Shown: positions 1 to 8,109 of the stretch, piece by piece
Layout of the letters: each line of letters starts with the position of its first letter
Numbering within the stretch: position 1 is the first letter of the stretch
From: Paraescarpia echinospica
Taxonomy: Eukaryota; Annelida; Polychaeta; Sabellida; Siboglinidae
Assembly (NCBI GenBank): GCA_020002185.1
Contig: CM034539.1
Span: forward strand, 310,001-374,000
Direction of reading: 5' to 3'
DNA length: 64,000 bases
Program-made: the position numbers and the translations under genes
Notes under the pieces: generated by a model
What the model was told of the DNA's origin: nothing
The model's input: the letters and a program-made list of their open reading frames with translations, nothing else
The model's database searches: none

Positions 1-355
1 TGACATCCTTGAACATTATTCTGAGCTAACAACACAACTGTATGTATGATCGTGCAACTGTCAAGAATCTTTAGCTAGAATACTCCTTTGTGCAATAAGG
101 TGGACAATTTTGGGACTGCAATGATATCTGACTGCAGTGACTGTTGTTCAGGTTAGAGCATTTTTCAAGACATCATGAAAAAAGCTCAAACCTAAAGTCC
201 CACCTCACCTCACCTCAACTCACCTCACCTCACCTCACCTCGCAGTCCCAAAACTGTCCACCTTATTGCACAAAGGAGTATTCTAGCTAATGATTCTTGA
301 CAACAGCATGATCACACATACAGTTGTTAGCTCCGAATAATTTTCAAGGATGCAT
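1..355. mobile_element. Palindromic foldback/MITE-like element
   Basis: The two ends are imperfect inverted repeats of about 110 bp. The left arm begins catccttgaa and runs to ttttgggactgc near 120. The right arm begins gcagtcccaaaa near 242 and ends ttcaaggatg near 353. Between the arms are about 80 bp of unique sequence and a pentamer tract. There is no coding capacity, which fits a short non-autonomous DNA element or foldback repeat. The left end lies at the window edge, so a target-site duplication cannot be judged and the superfamily is unknown. Confidence 0.75.
200..241. repeat. (CACCT)n microsatellite inside the foldback element
   Basis: About eight copies of a CACCT pentamer, with one variant unit (caact), form the loop-side end of the right inverted arm. 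Confidence 0.9.
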
Positions 356-1404
356 GCCGCCCCTCTGTCACACTAGAAATGTTCATTGTCATGGCACTGC
401 AACAAGGCAACAAAAACAACAAGCAAATGAGCCCACATTCCACATATCATGTACTATTCATTTATCTAATTAGTACTCCAAAAGATATGTTCAGTACTAA
501 CAGAGATATGGCCTATTAGTTATATTAGGACTTCTGTGAGTTCTCTGCCTCTTTAAGACATACAGTAAATACACATCTCTGTTCTTAATGCTTGTCCTTA
601 AAGCAGTCAAACTGGTTTAACACAGTGCATGCATAATATAAACTATCCAACAATGTCACAACCATTTTTGACACTTCCTAATGCAATTGCTAATGCAATA
701 ATCTTGCCACATTAATCTTAAAAACCAGTTGTGTACAATGTACAAGGTACAATGCGCTTATCACAATGTTTAAAGGTGTTCGGCGGCATATACACTGTAC
801 ATGTGTATGCCCTCCATTCCACAAGTACACATGTTTAATAATAGCATTTTCAACATTATTCTTGCACAGGTGATTCGATCGACACCGAGACCACATGACA
901 ATAAGACGATGTATGGAGAACTTGGGTAGTATTTAATTTGTAACAATATGGGAAAGGCCAATATTTAACAAGTGTTCGCTCGCTTACTCAAGCACGGTGG
1001 AGTGCACGTATTCTGTCTGTGACCTGCTTCATAGTGAATCTAGCCAAGAGCGACCGCAATCCTGGGTTGAACTCTGCGTCGGCTAGCACATTCCGTTTGT
1101 ACACTGGCCCACGCAGCGGATACGTACGGCACAAGAACGCTAAGTTAACTTGTGTTATTCTACTCATATTAACACCGAAAACTCGCTTCACAATATGCAT
1201 TACATGTATTGTCAAAGACAGGCTATGCCGATATACATGAAACCCAAACACGCCGGACGGACATCAACAGTATGAATTACTTTTACCTCTTCAAGTAGAA
1301 GCCAGCAGGACTTCGGGACGTGTTAGTGAATGTCAATGTTACACACAGCTGACGTTGTAAAATCATTTTATGTTTGTTAGTTTGTCCATTAATGCATGAC
1401 ATTA
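356..1404. other. AT-rich intergenic DNA, no supported gene
   Basis: Ordinary AT-rich sequence with short open frames only. The part at about 1000-1140 is richer in GC than its surroundings and holds the one small ORF described separately. No repeat array, tRNA-like fold or splice-site pair could be supported elsewhere in it. Confidence 0.6.
988..1167 (-). CDS. Doubtful small ORF (59 codons), unknown
   Basis: An ATG at 1167 opens 59 codons ending in a TGA just before 988. The peptide begins MSRITQVNLAFLCRTYPLRG and is strongly basic, with many Arg and Lys and few acidic residues, somewhat like a mitochondrial presequence or a first exon. The stretch is locally GC-richer than its flanks, the only other hint of coding. 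No family is recognised, no splice donor is obvious, and the frame extends upstream to 1251 through another ATG. It may be chance. Confidence 0.15.
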   Translation of the reverse strand: MSRITQVNLAFLCRTYPLRGPVYKRNVLADAEFNPGLRSLLARFTMKQVTDRIRALHRA

Positions 1405-2022
1405 TATTTGTTTGCCGGCCAGCCAGCAAGGAAGCAGAGAGAGCGAGTATCATGTCTATATCTGAATACAGTCAGATGAAAGCAAGACGGATGGATGGAT
1501 GGATGGATGGAAGGAATGAAACACGATCAACCCAAGGCGCAAGCCAATTTCACAAAGGCTGGATGTGTTACTTGTAATGCGTGACGTTATATTACTTTAT
1601 TTATACCGAACCGAAAAAACTAAAACCAAATGACAGCACGACGGTCTGTGCAAACTACAAAACAACAGATAAGATAAAACAACGTGTCAAAAACAACGAC
1701 TGACCAACATCAACGACTGATCTGATCTGCAGGACAGCTAGAAGACAGTTCGAATTCTGAGCGTATGCCTAAATAGAAACACAGCAGACATTCACTTGTG
1801 CCTGCCGGCCAGCAAGGAATCAGAGTATCATTTCGAGAGCTGACTACAACCAGATCAAAGCAAGACGGATGGATGCAAGGAAGGAAGGAAGGAAGGAAGG
1901 AAGGAAACACGACCAACCCAATTCGCAAGCAAATTTCACAAAGGCTGGATGTGTTACTTGTAATGCGTGACGTAATATTACTTTATTTATACCGAAACGA
2001 AAAACTAAAACCAAATCGACAG
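1405..2022 (+). repeat. ~390 bp tandem repeat, units 1 (partial) and 2
   Basis: Two successive copies of a non-coding unit. Unit 1 (about 1405-1630) is partial; unit 2 (about 1631-2022) runs up to the transposon. Each has a cctgccggccagcaagg block, a CAAGACGGATGGATG stretch passing into GGAA or GGAT tracts, then aaggctggatgtgttacttg, a ttatattactttatttatac stretch and aaaactaaaaccaaat. The next unit begins gacagcacgacggtctgtgc. The array resumes after the transposon at 8980. No coding frame persists between units. Confidence 0.9.
2019..2022. other. Target-site duplication, left (ACAG)
   Basis: ACAG sits immediately outside the left terminal inverted repeat and is matched by ACAG at 8980-8983 outside the right one. 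The uninterrupted equivalent, aaccaaatcgacagcacgac at about 9475-9495, has a single ACAG, so the four bases were duplicated on insertion. Confidence 0.85.
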
Positions 2023-2057
2023 CAGTAGTAATAGATGTCCCTTACCACCTGACGGAT
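2023..2057 (+). repeat. Left terminal inverted repeat (35 bp)
   Basis: Perfect inverted match to 8945-8979. It contains the first copy of the subterminal motif (cacctgacggat). Confidence 0.9.
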
Positions 2058-2450
2058 GATGGCGCCACCTAGCGGATAGGTCACGAACAAAAATAGATCC
2101 ACCTAGCGGATTGTTTCTGAAATAAAATATTTAGACCAGTAGCGCACCTAGCGGAATTTTCGCGAACTAATTATACAAGTGGTGCCACCTGGCGGACAAG
2201 TTGTTAACTAAATGTTCGAATACTGCCCAATTTCGTGCGTCTTTGTATGACCATTAGCGCCACCTAGCAGATTTATGTAAACTAAATTTTCCCTAGCGGA
2301 TATGTCATGAACTACAAGTTGTGCCACCTGACGGATAAGTTGTGAACTAAATGTAGGAGTACTGCCCAAATACGTATCTCTTGCACGCTTGCGTGCAATA
2401 GAGCCCCTGACGGAAACATCATGAACCACAAACATCATCCCCTAGTGGAC
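2041..2450 (-). promoter_or_regulatory. Left subterminal array of CTCF-like motifs
   Basis: About ten copies of a GCGCCACCTAGCGGAT-type motif occur in one orientation, at about 2046, 2062, 2099, 2142, 2182, 2257, 2291, 2321, 2402 and 2436, spaced 16-80 bp. The best copy (2062-2075) read on the minus strand is CCGCTAGGTGGCGC, matching 13 of 14 positions of the published vertebrate CTCF consensus CCASYAGRKGGCRS. Subterminal arrays are typical transposase-binding regions, so that is the conservative reading; CTCF binding is an inference from motif similarity. Confidence 0.7.
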
Positions 2451-2576
2451 AAGTGAGCGAACCACATATGAGTACTGCAAATATTCGTGTCTCTTGTTTT
2501 TGTCGAGTGCTTACTGCTGGTGAATATATCATCATCAGCTGAAAGCACCCCTGTACAGTCCGTGCTTTTGAATTGT

Positions 2577-2710
2577 GTACAATCCGTGGTCTTTCGGCAC
2601 GCCCACGTGACCTTTATGTATTATCCTACAATCCGTGATCTTTCGGAACGCCCACGTGACTTTTCGGCACATTCACTAACTATATAAGCGTTGTGTTTTT
2701 TCAGTCGGCT
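2577..2710 (+). promoter_or_regulatory. Promoter of left zinc-motif gene: TATA box and two E-boxes
   Basis: A TATA box (tatataag, 2681-2688) lies about 60 bp upstream of the ATG at 2750. Upstream is a ~50 bp direct duplication, each half containing ccgtg(g/a)tctttcgg followed by gcccacgtgac. CACGTG cores are at 2604-2609 and 2653-2658, the palindromic E-box bound by bHLH-ZIP factors such as USF and MYC/MAX. An initiator-like tcagtc is at 2701-2706. The same layout is conserved in the inverted right copy. Confidence 0.65.
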
Positions 2711-3106
2711 CGTCATTCGTATTACGACGACACCACGGCTAACAGCATCATGTTGAAGACACCCTACTACCGACCTTGCTAGGCGGCAGACTCGAGCGAC
2801 GAGGACGAGCCAACGAGTAGCCCCGTCATGCCGGTGACCAACCTCCCTTCCGGGCCATCGGAACCAGAGCTTGTGGACGTAATGGACGTGCCATCTCTAG
2901 AATCAACGGTAAGCCCCGACCATGCTATCAAGGTCAAAGGTCTCCTTATTGACAAAGTACCCCAGCATACTCCCTTCTACATCGGGTGTAGATACTGCAA
3001 GAAGGGTATGATTGTCGATGATAGGGGCCATTTGCAATGCGAACGACACGGTTGTGTGGCCACTGACATGTATACCACGGTTCGAACGGCCGCTACTGAT
3101 GAGGAG

Positions 3107-3171
3107 GTCCTATCGATCCCAAGACCCTACCACCAGCAAGATCAGCACCCACCCTCCGGGCAGGTTTTCAG
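3107..3171 (+). other. Possible 65 bp mini-intron restoring the frame
   Basis: Removing 3107-3171 would join GAG to the TGT of the second zinc motif at a codon boundary and reconcile the two frames of exon 1. The acceptor side (ggttttcag) is good. The donor side (GAG|GTCCTA) is poor and the intron would be very short. The equivalent on the right copy is 7715-7651, unchanged. Ribosomal -1 frameshifting between 3103 and 3248, or an old inactivating indel shared by both copies, are alternatives. Confidence 0.3.
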
Positions 3172-3291
3172 TGTCAGGACTGTAAGACCTATTTCACACG
3201 GAAAGATAGCTGGAAAAGACACATTGTCAGCGGATGTTGTACCCGTGTGAAGAAGAGGGCGGTCGAAGATGCCAAGTTGTATACGCCAGTG

Positions 3292-3779
3292 GTGAGTCAT
3301 ACTTTATATTGTTTTACTATATACTTTCACCTAAAACCTCGCCCCTGTGTATGTTTACTTCCGTCAAAACGACGTCCCTGTATATGTTTACTTCCGGCGA
3401 AATGACGTCCACTGTGTCTTTACTTCCGCTAAAATGGCGTCCCTGTATATTATTTCCTATTTGGTTGGACTCGTCTATTACCTGTTAACATCCGGGTACA
3501 TAATATTATGTCACGTCTTTGCTTCCAAGATTATGGCTCCCCTACGTTGTCCTTCATATCAACATCTGGCAACGTCTTAACTCCCTGTATGATTGCGTTC
3601 ACGGGTAATTTTTGTCGACAATTTATCTTTATGGCCATACAACTTGTCACCTTACTTCCTATCATGCCACTTCTTATCATTGTTTCCTACTGGTCCTTGT
3701 ATCACCGTTCTCTAACAACGGTGTACTATTCCCATTCATTCTTTAATATTTTTTAAATATTATTGAAATATTCTTGCAG
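3292..3779 (+). other. 488 bp intron of left gene copy
   Basis: Consensus donor GTGAGT and a T-rich stretch before TTCTTGCAG. Near 3346-3450 it holds three degenerate ~33 bp tandem units, each with ACTTCCG (an ETS-family core on the other strand) and a gtccctgtatat or gtccactgtgt segment. A 37 bp stretch near 3660-3700 is missing from the right copy's 451 bp intron. Open frames crossing this segment are not coding. Confidence 0.7.
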
Positions 3780-4325
3780 GATTACATTGAAGGCCCGCTA
3801 CCACCAAAGCGGCAACGAATGGTCTCCGTGTCGACAGGAACGATTAACGACAACAGAACATCATCGATACCAACTTCCGTTCCTAACGACGTCACAACTA
3901 CCCACGCTGTCAATGTCACAACTTCTACCCAGCCTGCCAACGTCGCAACTTCTGCTCCTGACTTTACTGGTCCGAACTTTACCATTGATTTTCCTGTGAT
4001 TGAAATGAAGAAGACGCTTGCACGTCACATAGCATGTAACATCTTTGAACTCTCAAGACGACAATGTCGCGGTTGCAAGATAGATCATCCTAGTCAATTT
4101 CATCACGATTGTATGTTATCTGATGACATTCAAATTTGCATGCACTTCGACGAGGCTGTGGAGACCATTAATTCAACTGCAATGGTGAAAGACTGTTTGA
4201 GTGTTTTGTTAGACGCGGGTGTGAAGTTATCCGACGTGACAGTCGAACAGTTGTGTAATATCAATACTTGGTTGCAAGAATCTGTTTCGAAACAGTGGCG
4301 AGACACTATGAAACACACGGTTCTG

Positions 4326-4495
4326 GCAGTAATGGAGGGTGATCTGTAAAGAAATTTCTTTTGTCTTGTACACGATTAAACTTTGCAAGGCTCTGTATCA
4401 ATGTCTAGTCTCTGGTTCTTGTAGTTATGGAGCGTGACATGTAAATACGTTTGTGTTGTTCACGAATAAACTGTGCAAACCTTATCTTGCGTCTT
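4326..4495 (+). repeat. Tandemly duplicated gene 3' end with polyA signal
   Basis: The last codons and 3' UTR appear twice with divergence: atggagggtgatctgtaa followed by cacgattaaactttgcaag, then atggagcgtgacatgtaa followed by cacgaataaactgtgcaaa. The second copy carries a perfect AATAAA at 4465-4470, while the first has ATTAAA. The duplication gives the transcript two candidate polyadenylation signals, spaced about 90 bp apart. Confidence 0.7.
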
Positions 4496-4502
4496 TTTTC
4501 GT

Positions 4503-4690
4503 GTCTATTCACTCACTCACTCACGCATTGATACATACACAGAGACATACATAGATACATACATAAATATATATATATACCCAGAGCAGACATATATACA
4601 TACATAGATACATACATAGAGACATAGAGACTTACATAAATACATACATAGAGACAGATATAGAGACATACATACATACAGACAGAACCA
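4503..4690. repeat. Compound ACAT/AGAC/TA microsatellite
   Basis: Mixed short repeats: (CTCA)n at the left edge, then interspersed ACAT, AGAT and AGAC tetramers and an (AT)n run near 4566-4578. Open frames here on the minus strand are Tyr/Met/Cys low-complexity shadows. Confidence 0.9.
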
Positions 4691-4774
4691 CGGCGACGTC
4701 GAAAGCACTCACGCACTCACCCAATTTGTTGGAGTTGGTAGAACTTATCAATTTTGACAGAACCAGACACTTTG

Positions 4775-5532
4775 CACGAGACTACACAGATACATCACAC
4801 GGGAGTACGGACGAGATACGTCACGAGGCTATGACCGAGATATGTCACGAGACTACGGATGACTCATCAAACGAGAGTACGGACGAGACAAGAGACGAGA
4901 CTATGGCCGAGATACGTCACGAGACTACGGATGACACATCACACGAGAGTACGGATGACACATCACACGAGAGTACTGACGAGACAAGAGACGAGACTAC
5001 GGATGACACATCACACGAGACTACGGATGACACGTCACACGAGACTACGGATGACACATCACACGAGAGTACCGACGAGACAAGAGACGAGACTATGACC
5101 GAGATGTGTCACGAGACTTCGGATGACACATCACACGAGAGTACCGACGAGACAAGAGACGAGACTATGACCGAGATTTGTCACGAGACTTCGGATGACA
5201 CATCACACGAGAGTACCGACGAGACAAGAAACGAGACTATGACCGAGATGTGTCACGATACTACGGATGATACATCACACGAGACTACGGATGACACATC
5301 ACACGAGAGTACGGACGAGACAAGATATATGCCACGAGACTACGGATAACACATCACACGAGACTATGACCGAGATATGTCACGAGACTACGGATGACAC
5401 ATCACAGGAGAGTACGGACGAGACAAGAGATATGCCACGAGACTACGGATGACACATCACATGAGAGTACGGACGAGACAAGAGACGAGACTATGACCGA
5501 GATATGTCACGAGACTATGGATGGTACATCAG
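4775..5532 (+). repeat. 24 bp minisatellite with 72 bp higher-order unit
   Basis: About 31 copies of a 24 bp unit in three recurrent types, best described by their 8-residue translations DDTSHEST, DETRDETM and TEICHETT, often cycling as a 72 bp super-unit (for example 5047-5262). Because 24 is a multiple of three, one frame stays open from about 4726 to the TAA at 5347; past about 5325 units with 4 bp deletions break it. There is no ATG before the repeats in that frame, and no signal peptide or domain, so I call it a repeat and not a gene. Confidence 0.9.
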
Positions 5533-5535
5533 AAT

Positions 5536-5868
5536 AGACGTGTTATCGCGTGAGATCCATCAAAAGGAAGCAAAGCAAAGCAAATAGACGGGTTATCGCG
5601 TGAGATTTGCTTCAAAAGGAAGCAAAGCAAAGCAAATAGACGGGTTACAGCGTGAGATCCCACCACCACAGGAAGCAAAGCAAATAGACGTGTTACAGCG
5701 TGAGATCCCACCACCACAGGAAGCAAAGCAAATAGACGTGTTATCGCGTGAGATCCCACCGCCACAGGAAGCAAAGCAAAGTAAATAGACGGGTTATCGA
5801 TTGAGATTCCTCAAAAGGAAGCAATGCAAAGCAAATAGACAGGTTATCGCACAATTCAACTAGTGGTT
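5536..5868 (+). repeat. ~50 bp minisatellite, first block
   Basis: Six full units and one partial, starting near 5536, 5587, 5638, 5686, 5734, 5787 and 5837. Each begins agacg(g/t)gttatcgcgtgagat, continues with either a ccaccaccacagg or a tcaaaagg segment, and ends gaagcaaagcaaat. The array is split from a second block at 6003 by unrelated sequence. Confidence 0.9.
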
Positions 5869-6006
5869 CATTTCGTTGTTTCCATTTGAACAGTAAACAC
5901 CTGCATCATGAGCTTATCTACTGTTCTACTGGCTGCCAACAAGCCCACACCATCACCATCCTTGGCACCTTTCCGATGCCCAGATTGCAAGAGATATTTT
6001 ACACAA
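5869..6006 (+). pseudogene. Fragment of a related zinc-finger exon
   Basis: An ATG at 5908 opens a frame that reads through a Pro/Ser-rich stretch into FRCPDCKRYFTQ before entering minisatellite. This matches the start of the second zinc motif of the flanking genes (FQCQDCKTYFTR) in cysteine spacing and in the YFT that follows. The second half of the finger (His and last Cys) is missing, replaced by agcaaagcaaat repeat sequence. The frame then continues through two repeat units to a stop at 6118-6120. It is best read as a remnant of a diverged paralogue caught between two minisatellite blocks. Confidence 0.5.
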
Positions 6007-6150
6007 GCAAAGCAAATAGACGTGTTACAGCGTGAGATCCCACCACCACAGGAAGCAAAGCAAATAGACGTGTTATCGCGTGAGATCCCACCACCACAGG
6101 AAGCAAAGCAAAGCAAATAGACGGGTTATCGATTGAGATCCCTCGTCAGT
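6003..6150 (+). repeat. ~50 bp minisatellite, second block
   Basis: Two full units and a partial (starts near 6018, 6066 and 6119) of the repeat at 5536-5868, in the same orientation and including the same ccaccaccacagg subtype. The order of subtypes copies that at 5686-5830, suggesting the block was duplicated together with, or split by, the zinc-finger fragment. Confidence 0.9.
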
Positions 6151-6298
6151 GAATGATGACATGTCAAAGGAAACCAGCATTCCATTCGACAGCGAAATCG
6201 TGTTGATGTTATGGATGAGTGTATTTGTTTTTTTCGTTTTCATAGTCACGTGACTTCCCTTAACACAAAAGCTGTGCACGTTCATGAGGTAGGCGACA
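6151..6298. other. Unique spacer, no supported gene
   Basis: Unique sequence between the second minisatellite block and the first copy of the direct repeat. It includes a CACGTG core near 6247 and a 30-codon frame (6161-6253) ending in a hydrophobic run, too short to support as a gene. Confidence 0.5.
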
Positions 6299-6475
6299 TC
6301 CGACACCACTCAACGGACACCAATGTAATTAGTCAGAGTATTGCCATCTACCGGCCATTATAGATCTCTATTCATTGACACACTTCCGGGAATACCCGAA
6401 GCGTAGAGGCCGCCATGACAGTCAAGTAACATCCGGTGCGACGTCACTTCCGACGTACCGTCCCTAGTAGAGGCT
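6299..6475 (+). repeat. ~175 bp direct repeat, copy 1
   Basis: Shares ccactcaacggacaccaatg, then attagtcagagtattgccat, cacttccgggaat, and gtgcgacgtcacttccgacg with 6587-6764, in the same orientation. Contains a CRE-like GACGTCAC and ETS-like ACTTCCGG cores. A 110 bp spacer (6476-6586) with no recognised feature separates the copies. Confidence 0.85.
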
Positions 6476-6586
6476 GCCATAGCAAGCGAATTTGAAAACT
6501 GCTATGATCGAAAACGACTATGTCAATAACATGGAAGGACAACCACCTGACAGGACTTCATTCAAAGAGATGACCATCATGGTTTC

Positions 6587-6764
6587 CGACGCCACTCAAC
6601 GGACACCAATGTAATTAGTCAGAGTATTGCCATCTACCGTCCATGATAGATCTCTACTCGTTGACGCACTTCCGGGAATATCAGAAGCATAGAGTCCGCC
6701 ATGTCAGGTCGCCATGACATTCAAGTAACTTCCGGTGCGACGTCACTTCCGACGTAGCGTCCCT
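6587..6764 (+). repeat. ~175 bp direct repeat, copy 2
   Basis: Second copy of 6299-6475, with an extra gccatgtcaggtc segment near 6700. It abuts the truncated end of the right inverted arm at 6765, so the arm breakpoint lies exactly at the edge of this repeat. Confidence 0.85.
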
Positions 6765-8072
6765 ACTAGGATGATCTATCTTGCAACCGCGACATTGTCG
6801 TCTTGAGAGTTCAAAGATGTTACATGCTATGTGACGTGCAAGCGTCTTCTTCATTTCAATCACAGGAAAATCAATGGTAAAGTTCGGACCAGTAAAGTCA
6901 GGAGCAGAAGTTGCGACGTTGGCAGGCTGGGTAGAAGTTGTGACATTGACAGCGTGGGTAGTTGTGACGTCGTTAGGAACGGAATTTGGTATCGATGATG
7001 TTCTGTTGTCGTTAATCGTTTCTGTCGACAAGGAGACCATTCGTTGCCGCTTTGGTGGTAGCGGGCCTTCAATGTAATCCTGCAAGAATATTTCAATAAT
7101 ATTTAAAAAATATTAAAGAATGAATGGGAATAGTACACCGTTGTTAGAGTACGGTGATACATGGAAGTAAGGTGACAAGTTGTATGGCCATAAAGATAAA
7201 TTGTCGACAAAAATTACTCGTGAATGCAATCATACAGGGAGTTAAGACGTTGCCAGATGTTGATATGAAGGACAACGTAGGGGAGCCATAATCTTGGAAG
7301 CAAAGACGTGACATAATATTATGTACCCGGATGTTAACAGGTAATAGACGAGTCCAACTAAATAGGAAATAATATACAGGGACGCCATTTTAGCGGAAGT
7401 AAAGACACAGTGGACGTCATTTCGCCGGAAGTAAACATATACAGGAACGTCGTTTTGACGGAAGTAAACATACACAGGGGCGAGGTTTTAGGTGAAAGTA
7501 TATAGTAAAACAATATAAAGTATGACTCACCACTGGCGTATACAACTTGGCATCTTCGACCGCCCTCTTCTTCACACGGGTACAACATCCGCTGACAATG
7601 TGTCTTTTCCAGCTATCTTTCCGTGTGAAATAGGTCTCACAGTCCTGACACTGAAAACCTGCCCGGAGGGTGGGTGCTGATCTTGCTGGTGGTAGGGTCT
7701 TGGGATCGATAGGACCTCCTCATCAGTAGCGGCCGTTCGAACCGTGGTATACATGTCAGTGGCCACACAACCGTGTCGTTCGCATTGCAAATGGCCCCTA
7801 TCATCGACAATCATACCCTTCTTGCAGTATCTACACCCGATGTAGAAGGGAATATGCTGGGGTACTTTGTCAATAAGGAGACCTTTGACCTTGATAGCAT
7901 GGTCGGGGCTTACCGTTGATTCTAGAGATGGCACGTCCATTACGTCCACAAGCTCTGGTTCCGATGGCCCGGAAGGGAGGTTGGTCACCGGCATGACGGG
8001 GCTACTCGTTGGCTCGTCCTCGTCGCTCGAGTCTGCCGCCTCGCAAGGTCGGTAGTAGGGTGTCTTCAACAT
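6681..8072 (-). pseudogene. Right copy of zinc-motif gene (C-terminal truncation)
   Basis: Inverted copy of the gene at 2750-4349. ATG at 8072, exon 1 to 7531, donor GTGAGT at 7530, 451 bp intron, acceptor at 7080, exon 2 from 7079. Exon 1 has no indel relative to the left copy and has GAG where the left copy has a stop, so its N-terminal frame is open. The frame change before the second zinc motif is shared. In exon 2, homology stops at 6765, inside CRGCKIDHPS, so the last two His and the Cys of the third motif and about 80 following residues are lost. The frame then reads about 28 unrelated codons from the direct repeat to a stop at 6681. I start at the ATG at 8072; the frame upstream to 8129 has no ATG. 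It may still be transcribed, converging on the left copy. Confidence 0.6.
7080..7530 (-). other. 451 bp intron of right gene copy
   Basis: Same donor and acceptor as the left copy. It lacks 37 bp present near 3660-3700 in the left intron but keeps the three ACTTCCG-bearing tandem units (about 7385-7485). Confidence 0.7.
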
Positions 8073-8109
8073 GATGCTGTTAGCCGTGGTGTCGTCGTAA
8101 TACGAATGA

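Larger units (their letters stand above)
2750..4349 (+). pseudogene. Left copy of zinc-motif gene (nonsense codon)
   Basis: Two exons: 2750-3291 and 3780-4349, joined in phase by a GTGAGT donor at 3292 and a TTCTTGCAG acceptor at 3771-3779. In exon 1 the ATG frame has an Asp/Glu/Ser-rich start, then C-x2-C-x13-C-x2-H-x-C at residues 80-102; its spacing and flanks resemble the zinc ribbon of RPA1 DNA-binding domain C. From 3172 a second frame encodes C-x2-C-x12-H-x4-C (Cys codons 3172, 3181, 3235; His 3220), and only that frame continues through the splice. Exon 2 has a Thr/Ser/Asn-rich linker, then CRGCKIDHPSQFHHDC, then a helical-looking tail. TAG at 2780-2782 replaces the GAG of the right copy after ten codons, so this copy is probably broken unless translation restarts at the in-frame ATG at 2828. 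Function unknown; the motifs suggest nucleic-acid binding. Confidence 0.65.

Noticed and set aside
690..961. Minus-strand frames of 63-68 codons
   Set aside because: Overlapping frames in AT-rich sequence without composition, splice or domain support.
3234..3756. Plus-strand frames of 77-84 codons over 3234-3756
   Set aside because: They lie in the intron between a good GTGAGT donor and TTCTTGCAG acceptor and are low-complexity Tyr/Ser/Leu sequence.
4513..4716. Minus-strand Tyr/Met/Cys-rich frames
   Set aside because: They lie wholly in a compound tetranucleotide microsatellite.
5529..5774. Minus-strand frame of 81 codons with repeated LLPVVVGSHAVTRLFA
   Set aside because: It is the antisense of the ~50 bp minisatellite and stays open only because some 48 bp units preserve frame.
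6161..6253. 30-codon frame ending in a hydrophobic stretch, a possible micropeptide
   Set aside because: Too short to separate from chance, with no conservation to test within the window.
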